Shown here one piece after another: positions 12,801 through 22,722 of a DNA stretch of 64,000 bases. A program made the translations under genes and the position numbers. The stretch lies in assembly GCA_015501055.1 (NCBI GenBank), contig JADNYV010000031.1, positions 124,001 to 188,000 on the forward strand, in the 5' to 3' direction. The stretch comes from Mucidula mucida. Lineage: Eukaryota; Basidiomycota; Agaricomycetes; Agaricales; Physalacriaceae. How positions within the stretch are numbered: position 1 is the first letter of the stretch; every line of letters begins with the position of its first letter. The notes beneath the pieces are model-generated. The model saw only the letters and a program-made list of their open reading frames with translations. It did not search any database and had not been told where the DNA came from.

Positions 12801-13365
12801 CTAGGTAGTGCGTTAGCGAGGATGACGAGGAGAGTGGCAAGCACGCACGAAAATTCGGTCGTTCGTGCGGCAGTATATTGGGCCTCCATAGCGTTGTATA
12901 TGGCAGTCGGGACCCGATACTCTGCGATGAAGTTTCCGTGCGTCAACTTGACGCGACGCGTTACTCCGCGTTTGATCGTCTGGCGATGCCTCCAGCCTGT
13001 GTTGACCGACATGACCGACTCGCGGCCATCTGGAGGTACATAAGGAGACCGCAAGATTCCGCTCATCCTGTCCTGTCATGAGTATTGCTGCTCATTAATG
13101 AGGAGGGCACTTACCGCACTGGATAAGAAAAGTTGTGTCCCAAGTTATCGCCCGAGTTGAGCGGGACCTTTTCCATAGAATCCTCTTCCCCCTCTATAGG
13201 CGGGCCAAATGACCGTTCATATCGTCGAACTGCGGCAGCCAAATTGGGCTCTGCATATCCGCCATGGCTCCCGCTACTCTCTGATTCTGATGAGAACTGC
13301 GTCGACGACCCGGAGAGGTTTGATGAGATGGATGATTGCGGCGTGTGCGTCCTCGAGTTGGACAT
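9879..13365 (-). CDS. Chitin synthase
   Basis: Processive family-2 glycosyltransferase that polymerises UDP-GlcNAc into chitin at the plasma membrane. The N-terminal exon is Ser-rich ([18 protein letters not shown]). It is followed by [39 protein letters not shown] and [20 protein letters not shown]. Next are [35 protein letters not shown] and [20 protein letters not shown]. Catalytic hallmarks are present: LIDAGTKPG, the EDRIL motif (about 11567-11584) and [10 protein letters not shown] (about 11446-11460), followed by several C-terminal membrane segments. About a dozen short introns interrupt it. The start at 13365 is the first ATG after an in-frame stop, but an upstream exon is possible; the exact C-terminus depends on whether a last intron near 9920 is spliced. 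This is the [12 protein letters not shown] (division 1) architecture without a myosin head. I do not assign a class. Confidence 0.88.
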
Positions 13366-14753
13366 TGACTCGGACAGGCCAGCTGTCGGCGGCGATGTTT
13401 GAGGGTGGGGTGAAGAGCGTCAAGCTCGTAGCGAGAAAATCCGGCCCCCGTCCATGTCCGCGCCTGCATATATAGGCTTTGTGAGCGATATCGCGACGGC
13501 TACCAAGGTCGGCCAACGGTCGCGTACATCACTGATATCAATTGCTGGGTAACGCGTACAGCTTGTTCATATCATAGAACTGGCCGACATATACCAGTTT
13601 CTTGCGGGTAAAGTCACATCCACAGGGCGCACACCCACACTAGGGGGCGCACACTCACACTCGGGCATGCGTATCACCATTTTGATGGCATATCAAGACT
13701 TCTGACACTCAACCGGATAAGAGTCCTGATCCTACACGGTTCATTAGCTCAATTAGCAAAGAGGAAAAGAACAACAAACTGAACCTAGCAATAGACTGTC
13801 CGGTATAGCAAGTTTTCGTCGTAAACTTTCACCTGGTTGTACTAAGAAGAGATGCGGTCGCAATGTCAGGAGTAGTAAGGTACAAGGGTAGCACGCTTGA
13901 CATTGGCTCGACACGTTGAACCCTCACTTGGCGCGTACTCTTGATAGACTTGACGTCGTGTCGAGCCCATGATCAATCCATTTGAGCATTGAAGGGGCTT
14001 CGTCATCTACCGAAAACTCGTCGTCTAGCGTCGTCAGAAATCTCGCTAGTGGTTAAATGGATATACCCTTTCTTCATGAGTTACAAGCTGCATCAACGGG
14101 CTCCTTCGAAGCTGAAGAAGAGAGGATAAATCCAGAATTCATATGTAGAACCATGTACCCTTCATGCCACGGTCGAACTGGCTGGTAAATAGGTCAGGAA
14201 AGATAAACAAACAAATGGAACAAGCGAACCGGCGGGGAGCAAAGGCGATAGCTGTGTCGGAGAGGCGACCAAAGTTCTACACATGAATTACACCCACTGT
14301 TCAAAGCACTGCGTGGTACGTACCGTCAAGCATAATCCGAGCATGACCGTATTTTTGATGTGGTACTGGGAAACACTCGTTGACGCCGTGTCAAGCTCAA
14401 TCGTTCACAGCTGTTTATTGTGGCATGGTAATTCAATGATTTGGCAGATACTCGTCTATATCAACCCAATTCGTGTCCAGAAATCTCGTGCGGTTGAGCA
14501 GGATGATGCGTGGGGGAAAAGTCTGTAGTATTGGTCAGGAAATAGACCGTCACCGCGACGAAGGCGACGTTTGCTGAGCGGTGTATCCCGTCGACAGAAT
14601 GAGCGACCCCGGAAGCGCAATTGGTTGCGGACAAAGTGAGGGAGATACAGTCCAAGTACATCTACAGGACGATAAGTCAGAAGTCAAGACGCGCGCGGCA
14701 TGAAACTGGAGACGCACTATGATTATGGATACATTGCCGATAGATGAGAATGA
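13366..14753. other. Long intergenic region upstream of chitin synthase
   Basis: No gene is supported in these ~1.4 kb; short ORFs (for example 14283-14528) show no family features. It should contain the chitin synthase promoter. A small imperfect tandem repeat lies at 13625-13664. Confidence 0.5.
13625..13664. repeat. Two tandem 20-bp units
   Basis: Two adjacent 20-bp units beginning GGGCGCACAC (13625-13644 and 13645-13664) differ at two positions. They lie about 260 bp upstream of the chosen chitin synthase start. Confidence 0.6.
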
Positions 14754-15121
14754 TCAATGATTCTCCGTCGTAGCATTATCAGAGACTGTAAGCTTTTCCA
14801 TAGCATCCTCAAACTCATCGCCGCTGCTCGTTTCCGAGGATTCTTCCTCTCCATCTTCCTCTTCCTCCTCGTAGTCTTCGTAATCAAGCTAAAATATTTA
14901 TCAGCTCAGAGTAGCGCATACGATACAGGTAGACGCACCGGATCGTATATTACGCGGATGATAAGACTGCAGCTAGGGCAAGTCGCAATGTCCTCATAGT
15001 CTGCCAGCTGTTTTCGGGATATCTCAAAGCGGTCTCCGCATGGACAGGGATAGTGGTAGACACGTTTTTCCGCGTCCCATACCATGTCTTCAATCTCGAT
15101 TTCGTCGTAGTAGGCGCCCAT
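14754..15121 (-). CDS. DPH3: Diphthamide biosynthesis protein 3 (CSL zinc-finger protein)
   Basis: Small cytosolic metalloprotein that donates electrons to the Dph1-Dph2 radical enzyme in the first step of diphthamide synthesis on EF2; also known as Kti11 for its link to Elongator. Exon 1 (14939-15121) encodes the whole CSL-type zinc finger: [30 protein letters not shown], then [19 protein letters not shown]. The four metal-binding cysteines are in CxC...CxxC arrangement. A 50-bp intron (14889-14938) joins exon 2 (14754-14888), an acidic tail [16 protein letters not shown] ending TTENH. Total length is 105 residues, slightly longer than the usual 80-90 because of the acidic tail. The call is confident. 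Confidence 0.93.
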
Positions 15122-15232
15122 GTCGAATAGAAGAGCAGATTAGCGCAAGATCATCAAGGTGAAAAGAAAGGGGAGCCAGTTGCCTAAATTAGACGGCAGC
15201 GACCCAATTTAGGCTGCTCACCTCCTCTCGTC

Positions 15233-15597
15233 CTACGATCGTGTCTTGTTTTCTTCGCGCTTTCTCCCGATACAATCACGGGCGGAAGTATATAAATTTG
15301 CCTTACGACTCGCGAGGACTTTAACAAACGCCTCCACAGATTCAATGAAGGCACTGAATCTTACGACTTTTCCCTTGGCGCGTAAGTACGATTCGATGCG
15401 CGTAGTCAGGGCAGCGACGTGCAATTTGGAGACTCAAGTTGAAAAGTAGTCATCAGGAAACGCTCACCGGTTGATAACTCGGAATATCCAAGATAATACA
15501 CAGTACGCACAATATATTCGCGAGCAGGTCGTCGGATTTTGTTTACCTGGGACGAAACATCTGTAAAAGCCTGGCTCAGCGCGGATGAGCCGTTCAT
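15233..15597 (-). CDS. Small hypothetical protein
   Basis: Two open segments with coding-like composition lie upstream of DPH3 on the same strand: MNGSSALSQAFTDVSSQ (from 15597) and LHVAALTTRIESYLRAKGK, continuing to KREENKTRS at the 15233 stop. They can be joined by an intron starting GTAAAC after the first segment and ending near 15430. The predicted product would be helical, about 80-90 residues. I do not recognise a family, and the gene may be incomplete or wrong. Confidence 0.3.
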
Positions 15598-15978
15598 TCA
15601 AAGTAGTTTCCGGTGAATATCAGACCACTCGCTGCTTTTCTGGGCTATTCACGCTCAGAAAAGCTTGCCATGCATTCAGCTTCGACAGATAACCCATCAA
15701 AAGCTTAAATCGTCCAGCTCAAGCAACTTCAATAGGTTGCTTTCGACCATGTCGGATACTCTGACTGCCTTCGCTATGTGGGTCGACGTCTACATTGGCC
15801 AGGCAGCACGCCCGGCCACAATTGTTCATTCTTAGCAGTTCGCCCTTGCCTATTTTGCAAATTTCAATTGCTGTCTCCTGATTCTTGAGCGAAGCGCGTC
15901 ATGAGCGATGGGTGACAACCTCCTCTCTGCTCTCTATATATCAATCAAACCAGTCCAGTGTATGTATCCTCTGCTTCC

Positions 15979-17416
15979 ATGGCGCTGGACGGCAACGATG
16001 CTGCCCTTGCATCGTCGTTCACCTCCATATTCTTCTATGGCACGTCGAATCCCTTGGTGGCGCAGTACCTCGATGCTGACCGAGTCCGATTCTAGGCGTC
16101 TATCTCCCAGTCGCTTTTCACTATAGCAGGCTTTTGTATGCGAGGCATAAAGCCGGTCGCGGACATACCTACCTGACTGCCACGCACATGTCACTCTTCG
16201 TGTTGATCAACGTAGTAAGTGCTTACGACTAGCCAGATCATCTACTATATCTCAATACCGTAGCGGTGCATAGGTAGCGCTGCGCGCGCTGTGAACGCTT
16301 GGCAATACGCCAACGTCAGTAGGGGCGTTATCGACTTGGGAGGTTACAGTTCGCCAATGAGCCTCTTTGTCAACATCATCTACGTTCTGGTCACACTCGT
16401 AGCAGATGCGTTTCTAGTTAAGCCACCCTCTACACTCCTTCCATCGCACGCTCATTTCCTGGACAGATATATCGCACATCCACTGTATGGCATAATAGTC
16501 TCAAAATTATTGTGGTTCCCATCCTCATTTTGCTCACCGATGTTGGTGAGTACATGAACGACCTTTCTCGAAATCAATCTCATAAGTTGTAGCCTCCCGA
16601 ATTTGGTGGATATTTTGTCTTTCTGCTTTCAAAGGGATCAGAGGCTTTCCCACCGATATTGTCGTGTCCGTAACTGTATTTCGCGTTTTGACAGCAGTCC
16701 TCAACGTTATGTGCACCGGTATATTTGTTCATATCGCGCTGTTCCTCGCTTACGTGCACCCACAGGACTCATCGCTTACCGAATTCTTAGTAGCGTTAGG
16801 AAACCGCATCTCGATGATTCCCTGACGCGTATAATCGCCCTCATTGTGGAATCAGGTAACTATTTTCCTCCTCTCGACACGCTGAACGTTCAATCTTTTC
16901 TCAGCATCTATCTATACCCTGATCTCACTCTGTCAAATCATTACCCTCACGTCTAAATCTTTCTCTGTGTATATTTTCACCGATATGGTACCTGAATTCC
17001 TTGGAACGCTCCTCAATTTATTCATCGCGATTTGTAGTCTGTTCCAGTCACCGTACGTCGTACCATGGGCCCATTAATATTGAACTAACTTTCACGTTAT
17101 GCGACAACAGGGTATCGTGGTACTCGTTCTATCACCACTGCCTCATACTCCGGTTTGACTGTGCTTTCAGTTTTCTAGCATCATCATACGCGTTAGTCAA
17201 GGGCGCAGTCTCTGCGACGAGTATATTTCCGATGTCTCGACTGAGCTTCAGTGGCGTACTGCCAGTACGGAACACGCTGCTGACACGGCTCTTTCTTTCG
17301 ACAACGTCACTCGCCCTGACATCCTCGCGCTCCCGCATGGCAGCCGCGAAACTATGCATTCCAGCTATTACACGACCAAGGCCCGATCGAACGCGTCCCT
17401 CCAAGCCGACCCATAA
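15979..17416 (+). CDS. Seven-helix membrane protein of an Agaricomycete orphan family
   Basis: Integral membrane protein with about seven hydrophobic helices, resembling a family greatly expanded in Agaricomycetes and of unknown function. Exons: 15979-16039, 16096-16214, 16264-16416, 16467-16545, 16593-16718, 16766-16855, 16905-17052, 17179-17416 (1014 nt, 337 residues, in frame). Typical segments: MALDGNDAALASSFTSIFFY, GVYLPV with LLYARHKAGRGHTYLTATHM, VNIIYVLVTLVADAFL, IYRTSTVWHNSLKIIVVP, a helix ending NVMCTG, RIIALIVESASIYTLISLC, and IFTDMVPEFLGTLLNLFIAI. A soluble Ser/Thr-rich tail (ISDVSTELQWRTASTEHAAD) follows. The first intron (16040-16095) needs a GC donor to keep the family reading frame. 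The last intron is longer (126 bp). A receptor role is possible but not shown. Confidence 0.7.
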
Positions 17417-18469
17417 AAGTAGTCCTGTCCACAGTCCTCAATGTGTATTATAATAGTCGCCATCACATCTGTACTTTATCTGTACTACATACCACCACTA
17501 ATTTACCTTTCTCACTAAAATTTGCATTCGTTTGCCTGATCGTTGAGAGTACCACCAATACCTGTTATTGCAGGGAAGATAGGCGACACGTTTAACGCTG
17601 GACAGAAGGCAATTAGATGAATGCAAGAACCAATAGAGGTCAACAGACAGCCAAAAGCGGAATGCACCGATTAGGCTTCCCGGTCACCTTCCCGCCTTGA
17701 TCATATCAAGTTTCCTTTTCGAACGCCAGCCAGGTTCAGATTACCACTTCGCGCCTCTTTATATCTGCAACCGCTAGGCGCCTCTTGCTGTCCGCACAGA
17801 AGATGCTTTCAGGACCCTGTTCGCGACCGCAATCTACTGCTTGGAACGTCTGTGTAGACGCGTTGCAACCTCAGAGGGTACGGGGGAGGTTGCACTGGCC
17901 CCCGGTCTCACTTCAATGAAAATGAAAGCCACTAGAAGGGGGGAAACACGTACCGATGCAAGTGCGACTACAACGCCGGGCCCAAGGTCAGGACACGAAT
18001 TTGTCCATGCGTTCTTTCCACTGATCATTTGGTATATATCTGGCAGGTCGCCTCTCATTGGAACGAGCTCGACATGCTATAACAGCCCCTGCACGGTTTG
18101 GTCTTGAATCTTCTGCCTTCGCTGTGAAAATTCTCCAAATCAGTGATCCGATCCTTGTCTCCTCCACGGTTATAGCCAATGATTGGTATGTTAATATCGT
18201 TCCTTCTCCGTCGCGGTCAATCAGTGATGATACGATAGTCACCGAGCATATCATTGGAGTGGGAGCTAAAGTCCTCCTGCTCAAGTGCTGCTGCAGGCAC
18301 GTTTCGCTTTACTCGTGTGTAGGTCGCCATCTTGTCGGAGCCAATCTCCGTCTATGATATTATGTTTCTGCATCCTCATTGCTCTTTGCCATCGCTGAAA
18401 GGTTCAGTGATAAAACGAGCGAACAGACGACGTGCGTTGTGCCCAGGATAGGCGGATGATACTACCATC
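17417..18469. other. Intergenic region, target side of a retrotransposon insertion
   Basis: About 1 kb without a supported gene. Short ORFs at 17834-18357 look random. Its right end (18458-18469) is the first copy of a 12-bp duplication made when the retrotransposon at 18470 inserted. Confidence 0.5.
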
Positions 18470-20800
18470 GTTGATACCCGCACATAGTTTTGGTGGACGA
18501 CCAGGACGGGCTACAACTGACTCGATCCAGCTCCTGGTCTCCTTCATAAAGGATGCATGGCGCGGAGGTGATGTAGTATCCGCACTATATCTTGACGTGA
18601 AAGGCGCGTTTCCCAGCGTCGACATACCGCGACTAGCCCACAACCTTCGCATGCGCGGAATACCGCACCAAATCACCGATTGGCTCATTTCACGGTTCGA
18701 AAAGAGGCGCACAACCATGGCATTCGACGACTTCCTCTCCGATGAGTTTCCAGTGGAAAACGGGCTGGACCAAGGCGATCCGATTTCACAGCTGATATAC
18801 ATCCTGTACAACGCCGGCCTTCTCGAGATAATCATAGATGAGGATGGGATCATAATGCTGATCTTCGTCGACGATGCGGTAATCCTCGCGAGGGCGAAGA
18901 ACTTTGATGGACCCGGGGGCACGCACGAGATTTTGAAGAGAGTGATGGAGCAGGACGAAGGCGTCCTAAAATGGGCAAGAGACCATAACTGCACTTTTGG
19001 TATTGCTAAGTGGCAGCTAGCGGATTATACAGCGAAGACGCGCCCAGCCGGAGTCGACCCCGCGAACCCAAGGAAGAAGAAAAGGGAACCAGCAGTAGGA
19101 ACCGGAATAATGATAGGAGGAAGGTTTATTGAAGTGAAAACAGTGGCGAAGTTCCTGGGGCTCTTGATTGACGCAGGATTGAGATGGAGGGAGCAGGGTG
19201 CAGAAGTGGTGAGGAAAGGGAGTGACTGGATATTGGCGTTCCGACGAGTGGCAACAGTGGCAAAAGGGATGAAGATGAAGTTTGTCCGACGCGCATACCT
19301 GGGCACGGCGATACCGCGAATGCTCTACGGGGCAGATCTCTTCCTCACGCCTAAGAGGTATACACCAAAGCTGAGGAAGGACCGCAGGAGCAGCCACCCA
19401 ATCATCCGGCAACTCGAGTCGATACACCGACAAGCAGCCATTATCATCACGGGCGCTATGCGAACGACGGCCGGCGACATTTTGAACATACATGCGAATA
19501 TGCTGCCCATGGACCTCATTGTCGACCAACACCTCCAACGCGCAGTTGTGCGATACGCGACACTCCCCGAAACACATCCAATGCACAAACGCATTAGACG
19601 AGCAGCGAGACACCCCGACATCAAACGACATCGATCACCGCTACACTGGCTTGTCCAGAAATACAGAATAACACCTAATAACATCGAAACGATCCAGTCA
19701 GTACGGTACAACACGACATGGAAGACCAAAACGATAAACATACCCGTGCGGGACGCAGTGGAAGGGATACAGTTGGATGAAGAGGACGAGGGGCTGAGGA
19801 TCTACACCGACGGATCAGGATATGAGGGAGGAGTAGGCGCGTCGGCAGTGATGTTCGACGGGGATGAGAAGGTTGACGAGATGAGGGTTCATCTCGGGCC
19901 TGCAGAACTACACGAGGTATACGAAGGAGAAGGTGGAGGTTTGGTGTTAGCGATGGCGCTCCTAAAGAGAGTGCGACGGCGGGTAACAAGAGTGGTTATA
20001 TGTGTTGACAGCACGGCGGCGCTGCGCGCCGCCGCGTCCAGAAAACCAGGACCGGCGCACTACATCTTCGACGCGTTCCACAAAGCGGTCGACGATGTCC
20101 AGAGGAAACACCCCGGAATACGCATCGAGATGCGTTGGGTACCGGCTCATCTGGATATACCAGGGAACGAGGCAGCGGACCAGGAGGCAAAAAAGGCAGC
20201 AGAGGATCCGATAGCGTCAACGGACAGAGCACAATTGCCGCGCATATTTCGCAAGCCGCTACCGGCTAGCGCGACGGCCGTCAAACGCGTCTTTCAGCAA
20301 AAGTTGCAGACAGTAGCGAAAAAGAGATGGCGAACATCAGAGAGGCGAACAAAGTTCAAACACATCCACGCGGCAGATGCCATCACGCTCGGCAAGAGGT
20401 ACACAAACCTTATCGAGCCCCTCTCACGCCGAGTCGCTTCCCTCATCACCCAGCTTCGAACGGGACACGCCCCCTTAACGCACATCTCCACAGAATCCGC
20501 AAAGTCGATTCCGCAGAATGCCCCTCCTGCCGTTACCACAAAGAAGACGTCTTTCACTACCTCTTACGCTGCCCGGCTCATCGTGAGCATCGCGAGCGCC
20601 TTATACGACGCGTTAAACCCAAAGCCAACGAGCTCAAGCTGTCACATCTCCTTGCCGAACCAAAGAACATCCCACATCTGATACAATTTGTCTCCGACAC
20701 AGCACGCTTCACCACAGACTTCACACCCGTACAACAGCCGCGATTACCTCCCCGTCCACATGCTGCCACACGAGACCCATTCCAGAACGCCATGTTCTGA
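18470..20800 (+). pseudogene. Reverse transcriptase-RNase H polyprotein of the LINE, truncated and frameshifted
   Basis: RT palm motifs are intact: LYLDVKGAF (motif A), GLDQGDPIS (motif B), and IFVDDAVILA (motif C, FVDD instead of the usual YADD). A connection region follows. The RNase H domain keeps its acidic residues in RIYTDGSGYEGGVGAS, HEVYEGEGGGLVLAMALL, VVICVDSTAAL and RWVPAHLDIPGNEAADQEA. The frame breaks at the C5 run 20470-20474; one missing C separates LITQLRTGHAP from LNAHLHRIRKVDS. The second frame carries the terminal zinc-knuckle-like CPSCRYHKEDVFHYLLRC and ends at 20800. The open frame extends 38 nt left of the element into target DNA (from GTG at 18432), so those residues are not element-encoded. 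Without its N-terminal part it cannot act alone. Confidence 0.85.
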
Positions 20801-20882
20801 TTTCACGCATCAGCCGAAACGCACTCGAGATAACCCGCGACACATCTACACGGGAATAGGATTGTCGTAACCCGGCCATCCT

Positions 20883-20901
20883 GAGCACCCTTCGGGTGCT
20901 C
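20883..20901 (+). repeat. Perfect hairpin in the LINE 3' UTR
   Basis: GAGCACCC (20883-20890), a TTC loop, and GGGTGCTC (20894-20901) form an 8-bp perfect stem. It lies between the ORF stop and the poly-A tail, where several LINE families carry a structure recognised by their own reverse transcriptase. Confidence 0.75.
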
Positions 20902-21024
20902 GAGCAGAATAGAGGAAGAAGCAGGAGCCACAAACATGCCATTGATATATATAGCTACGTAGAAAGACTCGAACATGTACTGCTGTACGCAAGAGTATAA
21001 AATTGGAAAAAAAAAAAAAAAAAA

Positions 21025-21543
21025 GATACTACCATCTACAATTCATAAATTACGATCCACGATACCGGGCGCGCGTGCCTCGTCGACTCTGGACTCGCCA
21101 GTGTCTATAGAGCAGCTCGTTATATTTGGCGTTCTTTCAGCAGCAATGTCACAACCCGCCCGACTTTGAGAAAATTGACCGTATTATGCCAAACTGTCAG
21201 AGTCACAACCTGATGAAGGTAGATTCAAAAACTCATCTTTTGTTATGTGGTCGCTGAATTATGCGTAGTAAACCCTTCTGTCCAGAAAATTGCGCCACGC
21301 TATGTGGAAACAAACTTCATTGTTCCATTTGTCTGCTGCACAGAGGCACTAGTTTCCGCTACACAGAGCGGCTCCCTCTCCTTATCTATGCGTCCGCGCC
21401 CTTTGACTGGTCGTTTATAGTTGACACGACGCCATTGTTCAAGAATTGTTCGCTGGTTGTGAACACGTGACCACGTTAACAAATAGACCATCGGCCCTTT
21501 GTTCCCTCTTACACTTATCCACGATCATATCCTCTTGTCAGTC
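21025..21543. other. Spacer between the LINE and the next ORF
   Basis: No gene is supported in this ~520 bp. It begins with the right copy of the target-site duplication and should contain the promoter of the ORF at 21544. Confidence 0.4.
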
Positions 21544-22419
21544 ATGGCGCCCCCATTCAATTTTACTTGGAACAACCTCTCAGACTTGACCAAGCCTCCA
21601 AGCACGTATCGTCTCTTCACTGAAGCACAGCGAATGGGAGACTATCCCTGGGTACATCTTACTTGGAAGCATGTTCTTTCGGTTGATTCGGTCTATTGGA
21701 AATCTGTGGAAACTGGCATTAAGCAGGCGTTCCACGAGGCGAAGGTTGCGGCGAGGAGCCGAGGGCTGAATTATGCTACAGTGCATTGGAAAGCTCCAGC
21801 GTACACCAACGCGTCTGCTACTTCTCAGCACCTCCCCGCGTCGTCTACTATTCCATCAAACACAGCGTCCTCTTCACAGTCGCGGCCAGCTAAAGGCAGA
21901 GGCGCAGATCATTACCGCGAGAGACCTGCACCTCTACGCAAGCGAAAAGTCTCCCGGCGCGCATTGCCCGCGCCCTCGGTGTCCGCACCATATCCCGACA
22001 TTACAGTGAACCCATATCCCGTCACTTCACAAAATTCACATCAGTCGGAAACCCAACGCGAGTATCCTCTCCCTTCTGGATCCCAGCCACAGGTCAGCGC
22101 CCAGCCACCGCCATCTGCAACCCCACTCTTCCTAGACCACACACTGCCCAACTCGACCTACTCTCAATGGCGTGCCGACTACGGCGCTACGTCCAACCCG
22201 CCCGTCCTGTATTCTCCCTCAGAGGCGCAGACTGCCTACGACTGGTACAATACAGTTTACGAGGAGTTCCCTGGAGCGAACAATGAAAACTTCTTCTTGA
22301 ATTTGAACGGCCAGGAGTATGCACAGCTGGTGGCGAAGGAGGCAATCGAGGAAGAGGACCGCAGGATGATAGATCAGGTCTTCTCTACATGGGATTTCAA
22401 TGTTGATCCCGCTCTGTGA
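21544..22419 (+). CDS. Hypothetical protein, intronless
   Basis: A single-exon frame of 291 residues from the second ATG (MAPPFNFTWNN); the frame also opens at 21499, but the 15 extra residues look like leader. It has an ordered N-terminal ~85 residues rich in Trp/Tyr (PWVHLTWKHVLSVDSVYWK), a Ser/Pro/basic linker with a possible nuclear signal (RERPAPLRKRKVSRR), a Pro/Gln-rich middle and an acidic C-terminus (EAIEEEDRRMIDQVFSTWDF). I recognise no domain. The composition would suit a nuclear, activator-like or scaffold protein, but that is inference only. Confidence 0.55.
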   Translation: MAPPFNFTWNNLSDLTKPPSTYRLFTEAQRMGDYPWVHLTWKHVLSVDSVYWKSVETGIKQAFHEAKVAARSRGLNYATVHWKAPAYTNASATSQHLPASSTIPSNTASSSQSRPAKGRGADHYRERPAPLRKRKVSRRALPAPSVSAPYPDITVNPYPVTSQNSHQSETQREYPLPSGSQPQVSAQPPPSATPLFLDHTLPNSTYSQWRADYGATSNPPVLYSPSEAQTAYDWYNTVYEEFPGANNENFFLNLNGQEYAQLVAKEAIEEEDRRMIDQVFSTWDFNVDPAL

Positions 22420-22661
22420 GATTGGAAACGGGGTTTTTGACTGCACGAGGTATCAGTAATGTCCCGTGTAGTCTGTACTTGTGTAAATACATCGTTTTGC
22501 ATATAGGTTGTTATACGTTTTGTATATATCTTGCTTTGACTGTAGTTGATCAATGTTATGTTTTATCTACGCCACACTCTCGGACTACTCTGCAACGTAG
22601 GATCGCAGGCGGGTTCTGGCAAAACGAATAACGGGATACTTTCCAACGATTTTATGTACGT

Positions 22662-22722
22662 TGAGGGTACCCACAGTGAGTCTCTGACGCTCTAACCGAT
22701 TGAGCTCCTAGGCGGGCGGTAT
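22662..22722 (-). pseudogene. Decayed tRNA-like sequence
   Basis: On the minus strand a tRNA-type D-arm/A-box stretch AGCTCAATCGGTTAGAGC is followed by GTCAGAGACTCACTG and GTGGGTACCC. The anticodon loop lacks U33 and the T arm is collapsed to GGGTACCC, so it cannot be a working tRNA. Likely a tRNA relic or SINE head. Confidence 0.35.

Larger units (their letters stand above)
18458..21036 (+). mobile_element. 5'-truncated non-LTR retrotransposon (LINE) with target-site duplication
   Basis: The element proper is 18470-21024 (2555 bp). It is bounded by an exact 12-bp direct repeat GATACTACCATC at 18458-18469 and 21025-21036 and ends in an 18-base A tail (21007-21024). Homology to reverse transcriptase starts immediately after the left repeat (LIPAHSFGGRPGR), so the N-terminal endonuclease and RT fingers were lost by 5' truncation, as is usual for target-primed reverse transcription. 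The 3' region has a perfect hairpin at 20883-20901. The gene body is nearly continuous, which suggests a recent insertion. Confidence 0.85.

Noticed and set aside
17053..17178. Two short introns in the last gap of the seven-helix gene
   Set aside because: The second would be only 26 bp. A single 126-bp intron keeps the frame and gives the expected QSPIIIRV sequence.
18404..20557. Long minus-strand ORFs opposite the retrotransposon (for example 196 and 204 residues)
   Set aside because: They are antisense shadows of the RT/RNase H frame; composition follows the sense codons and no family is visible.
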